From DASUPK01 sp963800285 (lineage in GTDB: Bacteria; Actinomycetota; Thermoleophilia; Solirubrobacterales; 70-9): a stretch of DNA of 64,000 nucleotides. The stretch is from assembly GCA_963800285.1 (NCBI GenBank), contig CAWDAL010000013.1, positions 248,001 through 312,000 on the forward strand. The letters run 5' to 3'. The notes under the pieces were generated by a model. That model worked only from the letters and a program-made list of their open reading frames with translations, ran no database searches and was not told the DNA's origin. The translations under genes and the position numbers were made by a program. Shown here piece after piece: positions 44,420 through 53,020 of the stretch. Each line of letters starts with the position of its first letter. Position 1 is the first letter of the stretch.

Positions 44420-45549
44420 TGGAGGCGGCCGCCGCCCCCGCGGTCCCCGAGGCGCTGGCGCAGGCGACCCGGCATCAGCCGAGGGCACGCGCCGCGCTCG
44501 TGGCGGCGCTCGCCGCGCCCGGCCACGCCTACATCTTCCGCGGCCCGCGCGGGGCCGGCAAGTCGGCCGCGGCTCGCGCCTTCGCGGCCGAGCTGCTCGC
44601 CGAGGGCGCCTCCGACCCCGAGGATGCGCGCCGCCGCGCCCTGCTCGATCCCTCGCCCCACCCCGACCTCGTCTGGCTGCGCCCGCCCGGCGCCCAGCAC
44701 CTGGTCGAGGACGTCCGGGAGTCGGTGATCCGCGCCTCCAGCCTGAGCCCCGCCGAGGGCCGTCGCCGCGTCTTCGTGGTCCAGGAGGCCGAGGACCTCC
44801 GCGACGAGAGCCAGAACGCCCTGCTCAAGACGCTCGAGGAGCCGGCGCCCTTCGCCCACCTGATCCTGATCTGCTCGGAGCCTGAGCAGCTCGCCGAGAC
44901 GATCCTTTCGCGCTGCGCCCCGGTCGAGTTCGGGCCGCTGGCGCCCGACGCCGTGCTCGAAGCGCTCGGCGCCGGCGAGGAGGCTGCCGCGGCGGCTCGC
45001 CTGAGCGGCGGGGACGTCGAGCTGGCGCGCCTTCTGCACGGCGAGGCCGGGACGGCCCTGCGGGCCACCGCGGAGGCCGCCGCCCGGTCCGCCCGCTCTC
45101 CCGAGCCACGGCCCGAGCCCTGGCGGGGACTGCTCGACGCCGCGAGCGAGGCCGGCGCCGAGGCCGGGGCGGCGGAGGAGAAGCGGCTGGTGGAGGAGGC
45201 CGAGACGATGGCGAAGCGGGGACGCAAGGGGAAGCTCACACGCGAGGCGACCGAGCAGGTGAGGCGGACCGAGAGGCGGGCGCGCACCCGGGCCCTGGAC
45301 CTCGGGCTGGCGATCTGCTGCGCCTGGTACCGGGATCTGGCGGCGGTCGCGTCCGGGGCCGACGAGGTGGTGCTGAACGCGGACCGCCGAGCCGAGCTGG
45401 CGGAGGACGCCCAGGGCCTCGACCCGGCGAGGGCGAGGGAGGCGGTCGAGTGGGTGCTCGATACGCGCCGGCGCCTGCGGGTGAACGTTTCAGAGGAGCT
45501 CGCGCTCGAGGCGCTCTGGCTCCGGCTCGGCGCCGCGCTGGCTAAGTAG
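44416..45549 (+). CDS. holB: DNA polymerase III subunit delta-prime (clamp loader)
   Basis: 377 residues, GTG 44416 or ATG 44419. AAA+ features: GPRGAGKSAAARAFAAELL (Walker A), VVQEAEDLRDESQNALLKTLEEP (box VI with L-K-x-L-E-E-P), and the SRC motif in ILSRCAPVEF. The zinc cysteines of the tau/gamma and canonical delta-prime subunits are absent in the N-domain. The C-terminal half is a long helical region rich in Arg/Glu. Its place directly after tmk supports the assignment. Confidence 0.88.
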   Translation: MMEAAAAPAVPEALAQATRHQPRARAALVAALAAPGHAYIFRGPRGAGKSAAARAFAAELLAEGASDPEDARRRALLDPSPHPDLVWLRPPGAQHLVEDVRESVIRASSLSPAEGRRRVFVVQEAEDLRDESQNALLKTLEEPAPFAHLILICSEPEQLAETILSRCAPVEFGPLAPDAVLEALGAGEEAAAAARLSGGDVELARLLHGEAGTALRATAEAAARSARSPEPRPEPWRGLLDAASEAGAEAGAAEEKRLVEEAETMAKRGRKGKLTREATEQVRRTERRARTRALDLGLAICCAWYRDLAAVASGADEVVLNADRRAELAEDAQGLDPARAREAVEWVLDTRRRLRVNVSEELALEALWLRLGAALAK

Positions 45550-45607
45550 TCGCCGAGGCGCGAGATCGCCCACACGAATGTGAGCAACCGGTAACAATCT
45601 CCTGGTC

Positions 45608-47344
45608 ATGGCATCTGCCACCCCTAGGGGCACGAGGGGCGGGGAGAAGGGCCGCCGGATCTCGATGCGGCTCTGGCTCGGCGCCGCCTTCGCCTTCGTC
45701 ACGCTGATCACCGCCGCGTCCGTGTACGTCTTCGTGGACGACTCCTCGGGGCGCACCCTGCAGAACCAGTCCGAGGACCTCGCGGTCGGGAGGACCGCGA
45801 GCCTTGCGGACGATCTCGGCAAGGCCGACAAGCTGCACGCAGCGAACATCCTCGTCCAGACGAACACGGGCAACTTCGAGGCCTGGGCGGTCAACCGCCA
45901 CGGCAATGCCCTTGCTCCCGGACAGGACCTGGCCGCCCTCGCCGCCGTGCCGCAGAAGGATGAGGCCGTTCGCGTCGCCCTCGGCAATCGCCGCTACAGG
46001 GCGAGCCTGCCCGGAAATGTGACCGTCGCGGCGGCGCCGATCTTCGGCAAGAGCAAGGTGAGGGGCGCCGCCGTGGTTCGCGCGGAGCCGCCGCCGGCGC
46101 TGACCAGGGCGTTCGACCAGCTGCGCGGGGACCGCCTCCGCGCCCTCCTGATCGCGATCGCGATCGGCGTGCTGGTCGGGTTCCTGGTCTCGTCGCTGAT
46201 CGCCACCCGGGTGAGGCGATTGGCCAGGGCCGCGGAGGCGATGGCCTCCGGGAACTTCGACGCGCCCCTTCGCCCGAGCGGAAGCGACGAGATCGGGGAC
46301 CTGGCTCGTTCCCTCGACTCGATGCGCGCCGAGCTCAGAGAGACCTTCAACCTGCTCGCCACCGAGCGCGACCGCCTCTCGGCGATCTTCGACGGCCTGA
46401 CGGAGGCCGTGATCGTGGTCGGCGAGGACGGCGGGGTCCGCTTCGCCAATCCGGCCGCCGACCGCCTGGTCCGGGACGGGCGGCCGGCCACCGCGCTGAT
46501 CCAGTCGCTGCGGCGCGCCGCCGAGCGCGGTTCGGCCGAGATCCCGGTGCTCTCGATCGACGGCCGTGTCTACGGGGTGCAGGCTCGCCGCGTTCCCGCT
46601 GAGCACGCGGTCCTGCTCGTGGTCCGCGACCGCACGGATGAGCTCAAGCGCGAGGAGGCCGAGCGCGAGTTCGTCTCGAACGCCGCGCATGAGCTCCGCA
46701 ATCCGCTGGCCGGGATCATGAGCGGGATCGAGGTCCTGCGCGGAGGCGCGAAGGACGACCCGGATGCCAGGGATCGCTTCCTGACGAGACTCGCCGTGGA
46801 CGCCGAGCGGATGACCCGCCTCACCCAGTCCCTGCTCACCCTCGCCCGCGTCGAGGCGGCGGGCGAGCGGGACGAGGCCCAGGTCGTCGATGTCTCACTG
46901 GCCGCGGGGGAGGCGGCCGAGGCCGTCGTGGCGCCCGAGGGGGTCGACCTGGGCACCGAGATCGAGCCCGACCTGGTGGCGGAGGGCGAGCCTGTCCTCC
47001 TGCGGCAGGTGATGATCGGCCTCCTCACCAACGCCTGTGCCCACACCCCCCCGCCGGGCACGGTTACCCTTCGCGCCTCGCGGGGGGAGGAGAAGACCGT
47101 GACGATCGAAGTCCAAGACACCGGGAATGGCATTCCGCCCGAGGAGCAGGACCGCGTCTTCGAGCGCTTCTACAGGGGATCCGCGACGCACGAGACCGAG
47201 GGCTTCGGCCTCGGCCTCTCGATCGCGAAGCGGATGGTGGACGTGATGAACGGTGAGATCGGGCTGCGCTCCGTTCCCGGCGAGGGCAGCACCTTCTGGG
47301 TGCGCCTTCGCGCCGCCAAGCCGACCCCGACGCCGGTGGCATGA
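45608..47344 (+). CDS. Sensor histidine kinase (HAMP-PAS-HisKA-HATPase)
   Basis: 578 residues. Two membrane helices (LWLGAAFAFVTLITAASVYVF and LLIAIAIGVLVGFLVSSLI) flank a ~130-residue outer sensor domain. Then HAMP (RRLARAAEAMASGNFDAPL), a PAS-like domain (LSAIFDGLTEAVIVVGEDG), HisKA with H361 in SNAAHELRNPLAGI, and an ATPase domain with N-box LLTNACAH, G1 DTGNGIPPEE, F-box FERFYRG and G2 GFGLGLSIAKRM. The response regulator follows with a 4-base overlap (ATGA), so they form a pair. The signal is unknown. Confidence 0.93.
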   Translation: MASATPRGTRGGEKGRRISMRLWLGAAFAFVTLITAASVYVFVDDSSGRTLQNQSEDLAVGRTASLADDLGKADKLHAANILVQTNTGNFEAWAVNRHGNALAPGQDLAALAAVPQKDEAVRVALGNRRYRASLPGNVTVAAAPIFGKSKVRGAAVVRAEPPPALTRAFDQLRGDRLRALLIAIAIGVLVGFLVSSLIATRVRRLARAAEAMASGNFDAPLRPSGSDEIGDLARSLDSMRAELRETFNLLATERDRLSAIFDGLTEAVIVVGEDGGVRFANPAADRLVRDGRPATALIQSLRRAAERGSAEIPVLSIDGRVYGVQARRVPAEHAVLLVVRDRTDELKREEAEREFVSNAAHELRNPLAGIMSGIEVLRGGAKDDPDARDRFLTRLAVDAERMTRLTQSLLTLARVEAAGERDEAQVVDVSLAAGEAAEAVVAPEGVDLGTEIEPDLVAEGEPVLLRQVMIGLLTNACAHTPPPGTVTLRASRGEEKTVTIEVQDTGNGIPPEEQDRVFERFYRGSATHETEGFGLGLSIAKRMVDVMNGEIGLRSVPGEGSTFWVRLRAAKPTPTPVA

Positions 47345-48056
47345 GCCCGGCTCCGCCGGCCATGAGCCGCATCCTGGTCGTCGACGACGAGGACTCCGTC
47401 CGCGAGTCAGTCGGCTACGCGCTCGAGCAGGAGGGCTTCGAGGTCACGCTCGCCTCGAACGGCGAGGAGGCCGAGGGCCAGATCTCGGAAGAGCACTTCG
47501 ACCTGCTGGTCCTGGACATCATGATGCCCGGCAAGAGCGGCCTCGACATCTGCCGCGAGGTCCGAGCGCACAGCCCGGTCCCGATCATCCTGCTGACCGC
47601 CAAGGACGCCGAGGTCGACAAGGTGGTCGGGCTCGAGGTCGGTGCGGACGACTACGTCACCAAGCCCTTCTCGGTGCGCGAGCTGCTCGGCCGGGTGCGG
47701 GCGCAGCTGCGCCGCCGTGAACTGGATCGTTCGAGCGGCGTGGAGGGCACCGCGATCGAGTCCGGCCCGGTGTCGATCGACCTGGCACGCCACCTGGTCA
47801 CCGTCCGAGGGGAGCCGATCAACCTGACCCGCTCGGAGTTCCAGGTGCTGCGGCTGCTCACCGAGAACCCGGGCCAGGTCTTCTCGCGCAAGGAGATCAT
47901 GGAGGAGCTCTGGCAGACCGAGTTCCGCGGAGACGTCCGGGCCTGCGACGTCCACATCTCCAACCTGCGCCAGAAGGTCGAGCGCGATCCGCAGAACCCC
48001 GAGCTGGTCCTCACGGTGCGGCGGGTCGGCTATCGCTTCGCCGAGGACGCTCCTAG
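47341..48056 (+). CDS. OmpR-family response regulator, C-terminus read-through as written
   Basis: A receiver domain with phospho-acceptor D59 (LLVLDIMMPGKSG), K in YVTKPFS, and a winged-helix output domain (FQVLRLLTENPGQVFSRKEI ... GYRFAED, quoted in part) make a complete OmpR/PhoB regulator ending near 48048. As written the frame does not stop there but stays open to 48597, adding ~180 codons that are antisense to one gene remnant and out of frame with another. A single restored base at ~48049 would end the gene at TAG 48054-48056, sharing CTAG with the convergent VOC stop; I use that end. The start could also be the ATG eight codons in (MSRILVV). Confidence 0.85.
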
Positions 48057-48178
48057 CGTTCGCCGCTGCGATCCGGCCCCCAGCCCTTCGACTGCCAGAA
48101 AGCGATCTCGCCGCCGTCGGGTGCGCGGACCACGCTGCGCCAGCCGGCGGGGCCCTCGCGCGGGGCAGCAGCGATTCG
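48053..48178 (-). pseudogene. VOC-like gene remnant, 5' part deleted
   Basis: The minus strand encodes GPAGWRSVVRAPDGGEIAFW then QSKGWGPDRSGER and stop, the C-terminal strand pair of a VOC/glyoxalase-like protein (W-R-x-V-x-R-x-P-D-G-x-E-I-A-x-W-Q). Upstream of about 48178 the reading turns into antisense of another gene, so the N-terminal two-thirds are missing. It meets a second truncated gene head-to-head. Confidence 0.65.
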
Positions 48179-48370
48179 GAGGGCATCCGCTATATGACCC
48201 TTCGGCTGGCGGATGGCGTGAGCTTCGTGCACATCGCCGAGACCGTGGGATCGCAGAACCCGCTGGCGCAGCTCGACGCGTTCAAGGAGTTTCAGCGCGA
48301 GATCGAGGACCGCTGCGATCGGCCGCCGGTGGTCTCCGAGGTGACCGAGGTGGGATCGTTCCGCTTCTAG
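48179..48370 (+). pseudogene. Small monooxygenase-like (ABM-fold) gene remnant, 5' part deleted
   Basis: The plus strand reads EGIRYMTLRLADGVSFVHIA ... NPLAQLDAFKEFQREIEDRCD ... VGSFRF and stop at 48368-48370 (quoted in part). This fits the last two-thirds of the small dimeric alpha/beta-barrel proteins of soil actinobacteria, which lack assigned function. The first strand and helix (~35 residues) are missing. An internal ATG at 48194 could start a fragment, but no ribosome site precedes it. The stop shares CTAG with the next convergent gene. Confidence 0.6.
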
Positions 48371-48573
48371 AAGCTGAGGTGGTACCCGCCGCGATACTGG
48401 GCGGGGCCGCCGACGATCTGGTTCGGAGGCGCGTAGCCCTGGATCGGAGACGGCGTGAGGCTGATGCCGGTGCCACCGGGGCGCTCCTGGGTGCTCGGCG
48501 TCGCGGAGAGCCTGGCGTTCAGATTCTGAGTCGAGTTCGGTGGCATTCGCAGATCCTCTTCGACGTCTTGCAT
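48367..48573 (-). CDS. Small hypothetical protein (68 aa)
   Basis: Not recognised. ATG at 48573 with AAGGTGG nine bases upstream. The product is polar and disordered-looking: an acidic start (MQDVEEDLRMPPNSTQNLNA), then Pro/Gly/Gln-rich stretches ending GGPAQYRGGYHLSF. No membrane segment or cysteine. It is convergent with the monooxygenase-like remnant, sharing CTAG at 48367-48370. Confidence 0.5.
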   Translation of the reverse strand: MQDVEEDLRMPPNSTQNLNARLSATPSTQERPGGTGISLTPSPIQGYAPPNQIVGGPAQYRGGYHLSF

Positions 48574-48681
48574 CGACCACCTTCTCGGGTTCCTTGAACG
48601 GATGCCACGGGGAAAACCCCTCGATCCGAGTCGGTAGTAGACCCGGACCGGAGCGGCGCCGGTCCGTTTGCACCAGCTGGG

Positions 48682-49098
48682 TCAGAGGTTGGCGAGCTTG
48701 CAGCCGACCGGCACCGAGCCGCCGGCCGGGCCGACGGGGGCTCCGGAGGTCCAGGTGTAGCGGAGCTTGGTGAACAGCCGCCTGCCGTTGGAGCACGTGC
48801 GCGGGTGGCTGAGCAGCAGCTGCATCGGCGCCGTCTTCGTCGTGCCCTGGACGCAGCTGGGGTTGCAGTCGTTGACCTGGCCGACGCCGGTGCCCAGCGC
48901 GGTCTTGTGCGTCCACTTCGACCAGGTCATCTCCCTGGCTCCGAGGCTGGCGTCGCCGCAGGCGATGATCACGTTGATCGGCTTGAACTTCGCCTTGGCG
49001 CAGTTGCTGATCAGGAGCGGCCGCTTTGCGCCGGCGTCCGCGGTGGCGACGGCAAGCGAGAGGATCGCCGCGATCACGACGAGAGTCACCGCCTTCAC
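48682..49098 (-). CDS. Secreted hypothetical protein, four-cysteine actinobacterial type
   Basis: 138 residues from the GTG at 49098. A signal peptide (KAVTLVVIAAILSLAVATADAGA) precedes a mature domain reading LLISNCAKAKFKPINVIIACGD, then DCNPSCVQGT and HPRTCSNGRRLFTKLRYTWT. The paired cysteines and the N/K-P-x-x-V-I-x-A-C-G-D motif are shared by many short exported proteins of soil actinobacteria; the function is unknown. It is divergent from the GAF-kinase gene with 94 bases between. Confidence 0.7.
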   Translation of the reverse strand: MKAVTLVVIAAILSLAVATADAGAKRPLLISNCAKAKFKPINVIIACGDASLGAREMTWSKWTHKTALGTGVGQVNDCNPSCVQGTTKTAPMQLLLSHPRTCSNGRRLFTKLRYTWTSGAPVGPAGGSVPVGCKLANL

Positions 49099-49126
49099 GG
49101 GGCAAACCTTACCCCTGGGCTCGGCC

Positions 49127-49144
49127 ACCCCCCATTCGGGGGGT
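49127..49144. promoter_or_regulatory. C6-N4-G6 palindrome in divergent promoter region
   Basis: ACCCCCCATTCGGGGGGT: 7-base perfect arms around ATTC, midway between the divergent secreted-protein gene and the GAF-kinase gene. A similar palindrome is at 52085-52100. It is either an operator (for example of the NarL-type regulator encoded just downstream) or a hairpin. Confidence 0.5.
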
Positions 49145-49192
49145 CTGAGCGCGACCCGAGGCGTAACCGGTGCGAGGATGCAGGGGTAGCCA

Positions 49193-50311
49193 ATGGAGGT
49201 GAGCATCAAGGAAGACTCGCTCCGCTCCGAGGCCCTCGACGTCGTCGTCCAGCTGCTCTTCGATCTGGACGAGAAGCGGGAGCTCGACGACTTCTACGAC
49301 CGCATCTGCGAGGCCGTCTGCCTGCAGACCTCGATGGAGCGCGCGGTCCTCTTCCTCTACGACGCCGAGCGCAGGCTCGTGCTGCCCGCCGGCAGCCACG
49401 GCGTCTACCGGGAGTTCATCGCCCACGGCTACGGCAGCCTCGAGGAGACCCCGATCGCGCAGCGGGCATTGGCGGAGGATCGGGTGGTGGAGACCACCGA
49501 CCTGGCCTCGGACGTGCCGGCCCGCTATCGCAACCTGCCCGGTGTCACCAAGCTCACCTGCACGCCGGTCGCGGCGGCCGGGCGCTGGCTCGGCGTGATC
49601 TTCGCCGATCGCGACGGCGAGCCGTTCGACCTCACCGACGGTGAGCGTTCGACCATGCACGCGCTCGGGCGCACCGCCGCTCTCGCCAGCCATGTTCGAG
49701 AGGTGACCCGTCAGCTCGAGCGCAGCCACCAGCTTTCCGAGCGAATCGACCTCGCCCGCGAGGTTCACGAGCGAGTGACGCAGCGGCTCTTCGGCGTCTC
49801 GCTGGCGCTCGGGTCCGATCGCCCGCTGGCCGACGACGATCGTGCACGCTGCGTCGCCGAGATCGAGGCCGCACTGGGCGAGTTGCGCGAGGCGCTGATC
49901 GGCTCCGCGGGCAGCTCGCTGATGGAGCTCCAGGATGGCGGGCTGCGTGCGGAGCTCGAGCGGCTCGACAGGCAGTACAAGACGCTGCCGCTGGTGGTGG
50001 ATTGGCGCGAGGGCGTCGCCGTGCCGGAGAGCCTCGAGCCACTTGCCGTGTCGGTCCTGAACGAGGCGCTCCGCAATGCCGAGAAGCACGCGAAGCCGGC
50101 CGAGGTCCGGGTGACGATCGACGAGCGCGACGGCGCCTTCGCGCTCGAGGTGCGCAACGACGGGCTGCCACCCGCGGGTGAGGAACGAGGCGGCGGCTCT
50201 CGGATGGGCCTGCGACTCGCCTCCTACGAGGCGCTGCAGCGAGGCGGGATGCTCGAATACGGCCGGGAGGAGGACCGATGGCGAGTGCGCCTGGTGTTGC
50301 CGAGCAGCTGA
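49193..50311 (+). CDS. GAF-domain sensor kinase (NarL/DesK-type, HisKA_3)
   Basis: 372 residues, no membrane helix. Residues ~25-175 are a GAF domain (LDDFYDRICEAVCLQTSMERAVLFLYD). The dimerisation helix carries H192 in LAREVHERVTQRLFG, a variant of the REIHD motif of this kinase class, and the ATPase domain has NEALRNAEKHAKP and a G-box with GGGSRMGLRLASYEAL. The D-x-G-x-G box is weak (VRNDGLPPAGEE), so kinase strength is unclear. Overlaps the NarL-type regulator gene by 34 bases. Confidence 0.85.
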   Translation: MEVSIKEDSLRSEALDVVVQLLFDLDEKRELDDFYDRICEAVCLQTSMERAVLFLYDAERRLVLPAGSHGVYREFIAHGYGSLEETPIAQRALAEDRVVETTDLASDVPARYRNLPGVTKLTCTPVAAAGRWLGVIFADRDGEPFDLTDGERSTMHALGRTAALASHVREVTRQLERSHQLSERIDLAREVHERVTQRLFGVSLALGSDRPLADDDRARCVAEIEAALGELREALIGSAGSSLMELQDGGLRAELERLDRQYKTLPLVVDWREGVAVPESLEPLAVSVLNEALRNAEKHAKPAEVRVTIDERDGAFALEVRNDGLPPAGEERGGGSRMGLRLASYEALQRGGMLEYGREEDRWRVRLVLPSS

Positions 50312-50928
50312 ACGGCGCGGAGAAGCTCCGGGTGCTGGTCGTCGACGATCACGCCGTCGTGCAGTGGGGCTTCCGGCTTCTGCTCGGCCGGCAACCCTGG
50401 GTCGGGGACTGCGTCGTCGCCTCTACGCCCGAGGAGGCCGTCGATCTCGCCGGCAAGAGCCGGCCGGACGTCGCGCTGGTCGATCTCTTCCTCGGCGAGC
50501 GCTCCGGGGCGGAGCTCTGCGAGGCGCTGCGCGAGGTTTCGCCGAAGACCCGCGTCCTGTTGATCTCGGGCGCCGGCTGGATCTCGCCCGAGGCCGCCAA
50601 GGCCGCGGGAGCCGCCGGTTTCATCTCGAAGGACTGGAGCGCCGACGAGGTGGCCAACGCGGTGCGCATGGTCGGTAGGGGGATGACCGTCTATGCGCGC
50701 CAGGCCGAGGGGCCGGCGACCCCGCTCTCCGCGCGCGAACGCGAGGTGCTCGAGCTGATCGGCGCGGGAGCCACCAACCGCGAGATCGCCGAGCGGCTCT
50801 TCCTCTCACCGCACACGATCAAGGACCACACCACTGCCCTCTACCGCAAGCTCGGCGTCCGCAACCGCGCCGAGGCGACCCGGAAGGCGCAGCAGCTGGG
50901 CTTGACTCGCGGCACAGCCGGGCGCTGA
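50278..50928 (+). CDS. NarL/FixJ-type response regulator
   Basis: 216 residues. A receiver domain (LRVLVVDDHAVVQWGFRLLL) with phospho-acceptor D69 in ALVDLFLGERSG, then a LuxR-type helix-turn-helix: PLSAREREVLELIGAGATNR, IAERLFLSPHTIKDHTTALY. The start overlaps the sensor gene by 34 bases, so the pair is co-translated. Possible targets are the neighbouring promoters that hold G-tract palindromes (49127, 52085). Confidence 0.9.
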   Translation: MASAPGVAEQLNGAEKLRVLVVDDHAVVQWGFRLLLGRQPWVGDCVVASTPEEAVDLAGKSRPDVALVDLFLGERSGAELCEALREVSPKTRVLLISGAGWISPEAAKAAGAAGFISKDWSADEVANAVRMVGRGMTVYARQAEGPATPLSAREREVLELIGAGATNREIAERLFLSPHTIKDHTTALYRKLGVRNRAEATRKAQQLGLTRGTAGR

Positions 50929-50978
50929 CACCTCAGAACGGGGGGCTGCAGCCAGGTCGGCACCGTAGGATTGCGGCC

Positions 50979-51380
50979 GTGCCGTTCACGCTCAGGAACA
51001 TCAAGGAGGACCTGCCGGACGTCGGGTCCAACTTCGACGGGTCACCGGACCTGGAGTTCCGCCTGGCGACCGAGGCGCTCGAGCTCGAGCAATCCGGCCT
51101 GGGCTACCAGCGCGTCCCGCCCGGCTATCGCTTTCCGTACGGCCACACGCACAGGAAGCAGGAGGAGGTGTACGTGGTCGTCCGCGGAAGCGGGCGGATG
51201 AAGCTCGACGACGAGATCGTCGAGCTCAGGGAGTGGGACGTGGTGCGCGTCCCGCCCGGCACGTGGCGAGGCTACGAGGCCGGGCCGGAGGGCCTCGAGA
51301 TCGTCGTCATCGGCGCGCCCAACCTCGGTGAGACTCCGCGCGATGACGTCGAGGGCCAGCGCGACTGGTGGGCTGACTAG
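50979..51380 (+). CDS. Cupin-domain protein
   Basis: 133 residues, GTG start. Cupin motif 1 is PFGHTH-like (YGHTHRKQEEVYVVVRGSG) with two histidines and a glutamate as metal ligands, and motif 2 is VVRVPPGTWRGYEAGPEG, lacking the usual second-motif histidine (W-R in place of H). It may bind a metal weakly or serve as a sugar isomerase-like or ligand-binding protein. Its promoter contains GAACGGGGGGC (50936-50946), also found before fabD. Confidence 0.78.
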   Translation: MPFTLRNIKEDLPDVGSNFDGSPDLEFRLATEALELEQSGLGYQRVPPGYRFPYGHTHRKQEEVYVVVRGSGRMKLDDEIVELREWDVVRVPPGTWRGYEAGPEGLEIVVIGAPNLGETPRDDVEGQRDWWAD

Positions 51381-51418
51381 CTCGAAAACCGCCACGCCGA
51401 ACGTAGGATCCGGAATCA

Positions 51419-52033
51419 GTGGAATCGAGCGGCGGGAGGCGCGCGAACGATCCGGGTCAGCCGTCAGTCGATCTGTATTGGCTCCCTCTCGGTGCCGGCG
51501 GACACTCCGTCAAGTGGAACGGCCGCCTGTATGAGGCGATCAAGTCACGGATAGAGCGTCGTCCGGCTCTGGCTCTCTACCACTCCGCGCTTCAGGTGCT
51601 CCTCGGCGCGGAGAGCTACGTCATCGAACAAGCGCCGGAGCCGGACCTGACCGGCGAGCGCCGAGGTGTCGTGGCGGAAGGGCCGGTCGGCGCTCGCTGG
51701 GCCGGTCGGTTTCGGGTGTTTCGCTACGAAATCCGCGTCTGGCGAGGGGGAAACATCCCTGACGTGACGGAGGCCGTCGATAGTCCGCGCAGACTCAGCG
51801 ACGATCCTGATTGCGCTCGGCGCGTGCTGGATGCAGCGCGGAGGCTTCCGACGCCGGTGTGGGGCCGCGATGAACTGGGCACCGGGGAGATGTGGAACTC
51901 GAACTCCGTGATCGGCTGGATATTGAGCGCAAGTGGAATCGATGCCGGGCGCATACGGCCTCCTGCGGGTGGCCGGGCGCCGGGGTGGCATGCCGGCGTC
52001 GCGGTTGCATCCCGCGGCACGGGAGCCGCTTAG
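51419..52033 (+). CDS. Conserved hypothetical protein of actinobacteria
   Basis: 204 residues from GTG 51419. I recognise the pattern but not a function: DLYWLPLGAGGHSVKWNGRL, ALYHSALQVLLGAESYVIEQ, GRFRVFRYEIRVWRGGNIPD, then PTPVWGRDELGTGEMWNSNS and a Pro/Gly-rich end. The Y-H-S-A-L and M-W-N-S-N-S motifs look like active-site or binding residues (a Cys/His protease-like arrangement is possible but no catalytic Cys is visible here). No signal peptide. It may be independent of its neighbours. Confidence 0.65.
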   Translation: MESSGGRRANDPGQPSVDLYWLPLGAGGHSVKWNGRLYEAIKSRIERRPALALYHSALQVLLGAESYVIEQAPEPDLTGERRGVVAEGPVGARWAGRFRVFRYEIRVWRGGNIPDVTEAVDSPRRLSDDPDCARRVLDAARRLPTPVWGRDELGTGEMWNSNSVIGWILSASGIDAGRIRPPAGGRAPGWHAGVAVASRGTGAA

Positions 52034-52084
52034 GGCGGGCCGCCTGCCGAGGGCTCGCTTGATCCCCCGGCCGTCCCCCGGAAC

Positions 52085-52100
52085 CCCCCCGAACGGGGGG
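52085..52100. promoter_or_regulatory. C6-GAAC-G6 hairpin/palindrome before fabD
   Basis: CCCCCC (52085-52090) pairs with GGGGGG (52095-52100) around GAAC, 54 bases before the fabD start and 52 bases after the previous gene. It could be a terminator without U-run, a leader hairpin, or an operator related to 49127-49144; the 11-mer GAACGGGGGGC is also present at 50936. Confidence 0.5.
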
Positions 52101-52153
52101 CATGGCGGCCAGAGCCCTTCACCCCGCCGGGGCTCGCGGTTAGTCAGTAGGGC

Positions 52154-53020
52154 ATGGACGCCAATTCAGCTTCAGCGATCCTCTTTCCGGGTCAGGGGGT
52201 CGGGGATCCGTCGAGCCGCGAGGCAGTCGCGGATCTCCGCCCGGACCTGCTCGATCTCGCCACCGAGCTGGTGGGCGAGGACCCCTTCGAGCGCATGTCG
52301 GAGGGCACGGCCTACGCCCAACCCGCGGTCTACTGCGCCTCGATGGCCGGCTTCGAGCGGCTCGGACGGCCCGAGGCCGAGTACTTCGCCGGGCACTCGC
52401 TCGGCGAGATCGGCGCCCTGGCCGCGGCCGGCGCCATCGACGACGCCGACGGGCTGCGAATCGTCGTGGTCCGCGGCCGGGTCATGGACGATGCGGCGCG
52501 CGCGGGCGAGCCGGGCGGCATGCTGGCGGTCGGATCCGACCGCGGCGGCGCCCAGGCGCTCGCCGACGAGCACGGCCTGACCCTCGCGAACGAGAACTCC
52601 CCACAGCAGTTCGTCCTCTCCGGGCCGCTCGCTCGAATCGAGGAGGCGGAGGACGCCGCGAAGAGCGCGGGCGGCCGGGCAAAGAAGCTCGCGGTCGCCG
52701 GCGCCTTCCACACCGAGGCGATGTCCGTGGGGGTCGACGCGTTCCGGGCCGAGCTCGACGAGATCGAGTTCCGCCCGCCCGCCGCGCCGGTGGTCTCCTC
52801 GACCACCGCCGGCTTCTTCGGCGATGACGTGCGCGACGCTCTGGCGGCCTCGCTGGTCAGCCCGATCCGCTGGACCGCTGTGCTCGCGAAGCTCGACGAG
52901 CTGGGCGTTACGCGGTACGTCGACGTCGGCCCCGGAAAGGTGCTCGCCGGGCTCGTCCGCCGGACGATCGACGGCGCCCAGACCGAGACCCTGGCCAGCC
53001 GGGAGTCCGCCCTTGCCTGA
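52154..53020 (+). CDS. fabD: Malonyl-CoA:ACP transacylase
   Basis: 288 residues. The nucleophile elbow is FAGHSLGEIGAL, preceded by LFPGQGVG, and the catalytic His is in VAGAFHTEAM; the PGKVLAGLVRR end is typical. It loads malonyl groups onto ACP for fatty acid synthesis. It is first of eight fab genes read in one direction with overlaps or tiny gaps; the likely promoter is in the 120 bases before it. Its stop lies inside the start region of fabH. Confidence 0.92.
   Translation: MDANSASAILFPGQGVGDPSSREAVADLRPDLLDLATELVGEDPFERMSEGTAYAQPAVYCASMAGFERLGRPEAEYFAGHSLGEIGALAAAGAIDDADGLRIVVVRGRVMDDAARAGEPGGMLAVGSDRGGAQALADEHGLTLANENSPQQFVLSGPLARIEEAEDAAKSAGGRAKKLAVAGAFHTEAMSVGVDAFRAELDEIEFRPPAAPVVSSTTAGFFGDDVRDALAASLVSPIRWTAVLAKLDELGVTRYVDVGPGKVLAGLVRRTIDGAQTETLASRESALA

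Noticed and set aside
47341..48597. Response regulator as a genuine 418-residue fusion
   Set aside because: The added ~180 residues are antisense to the VOC remnant and out of frame with the monooxygenase remnant, so they are not a real domain.
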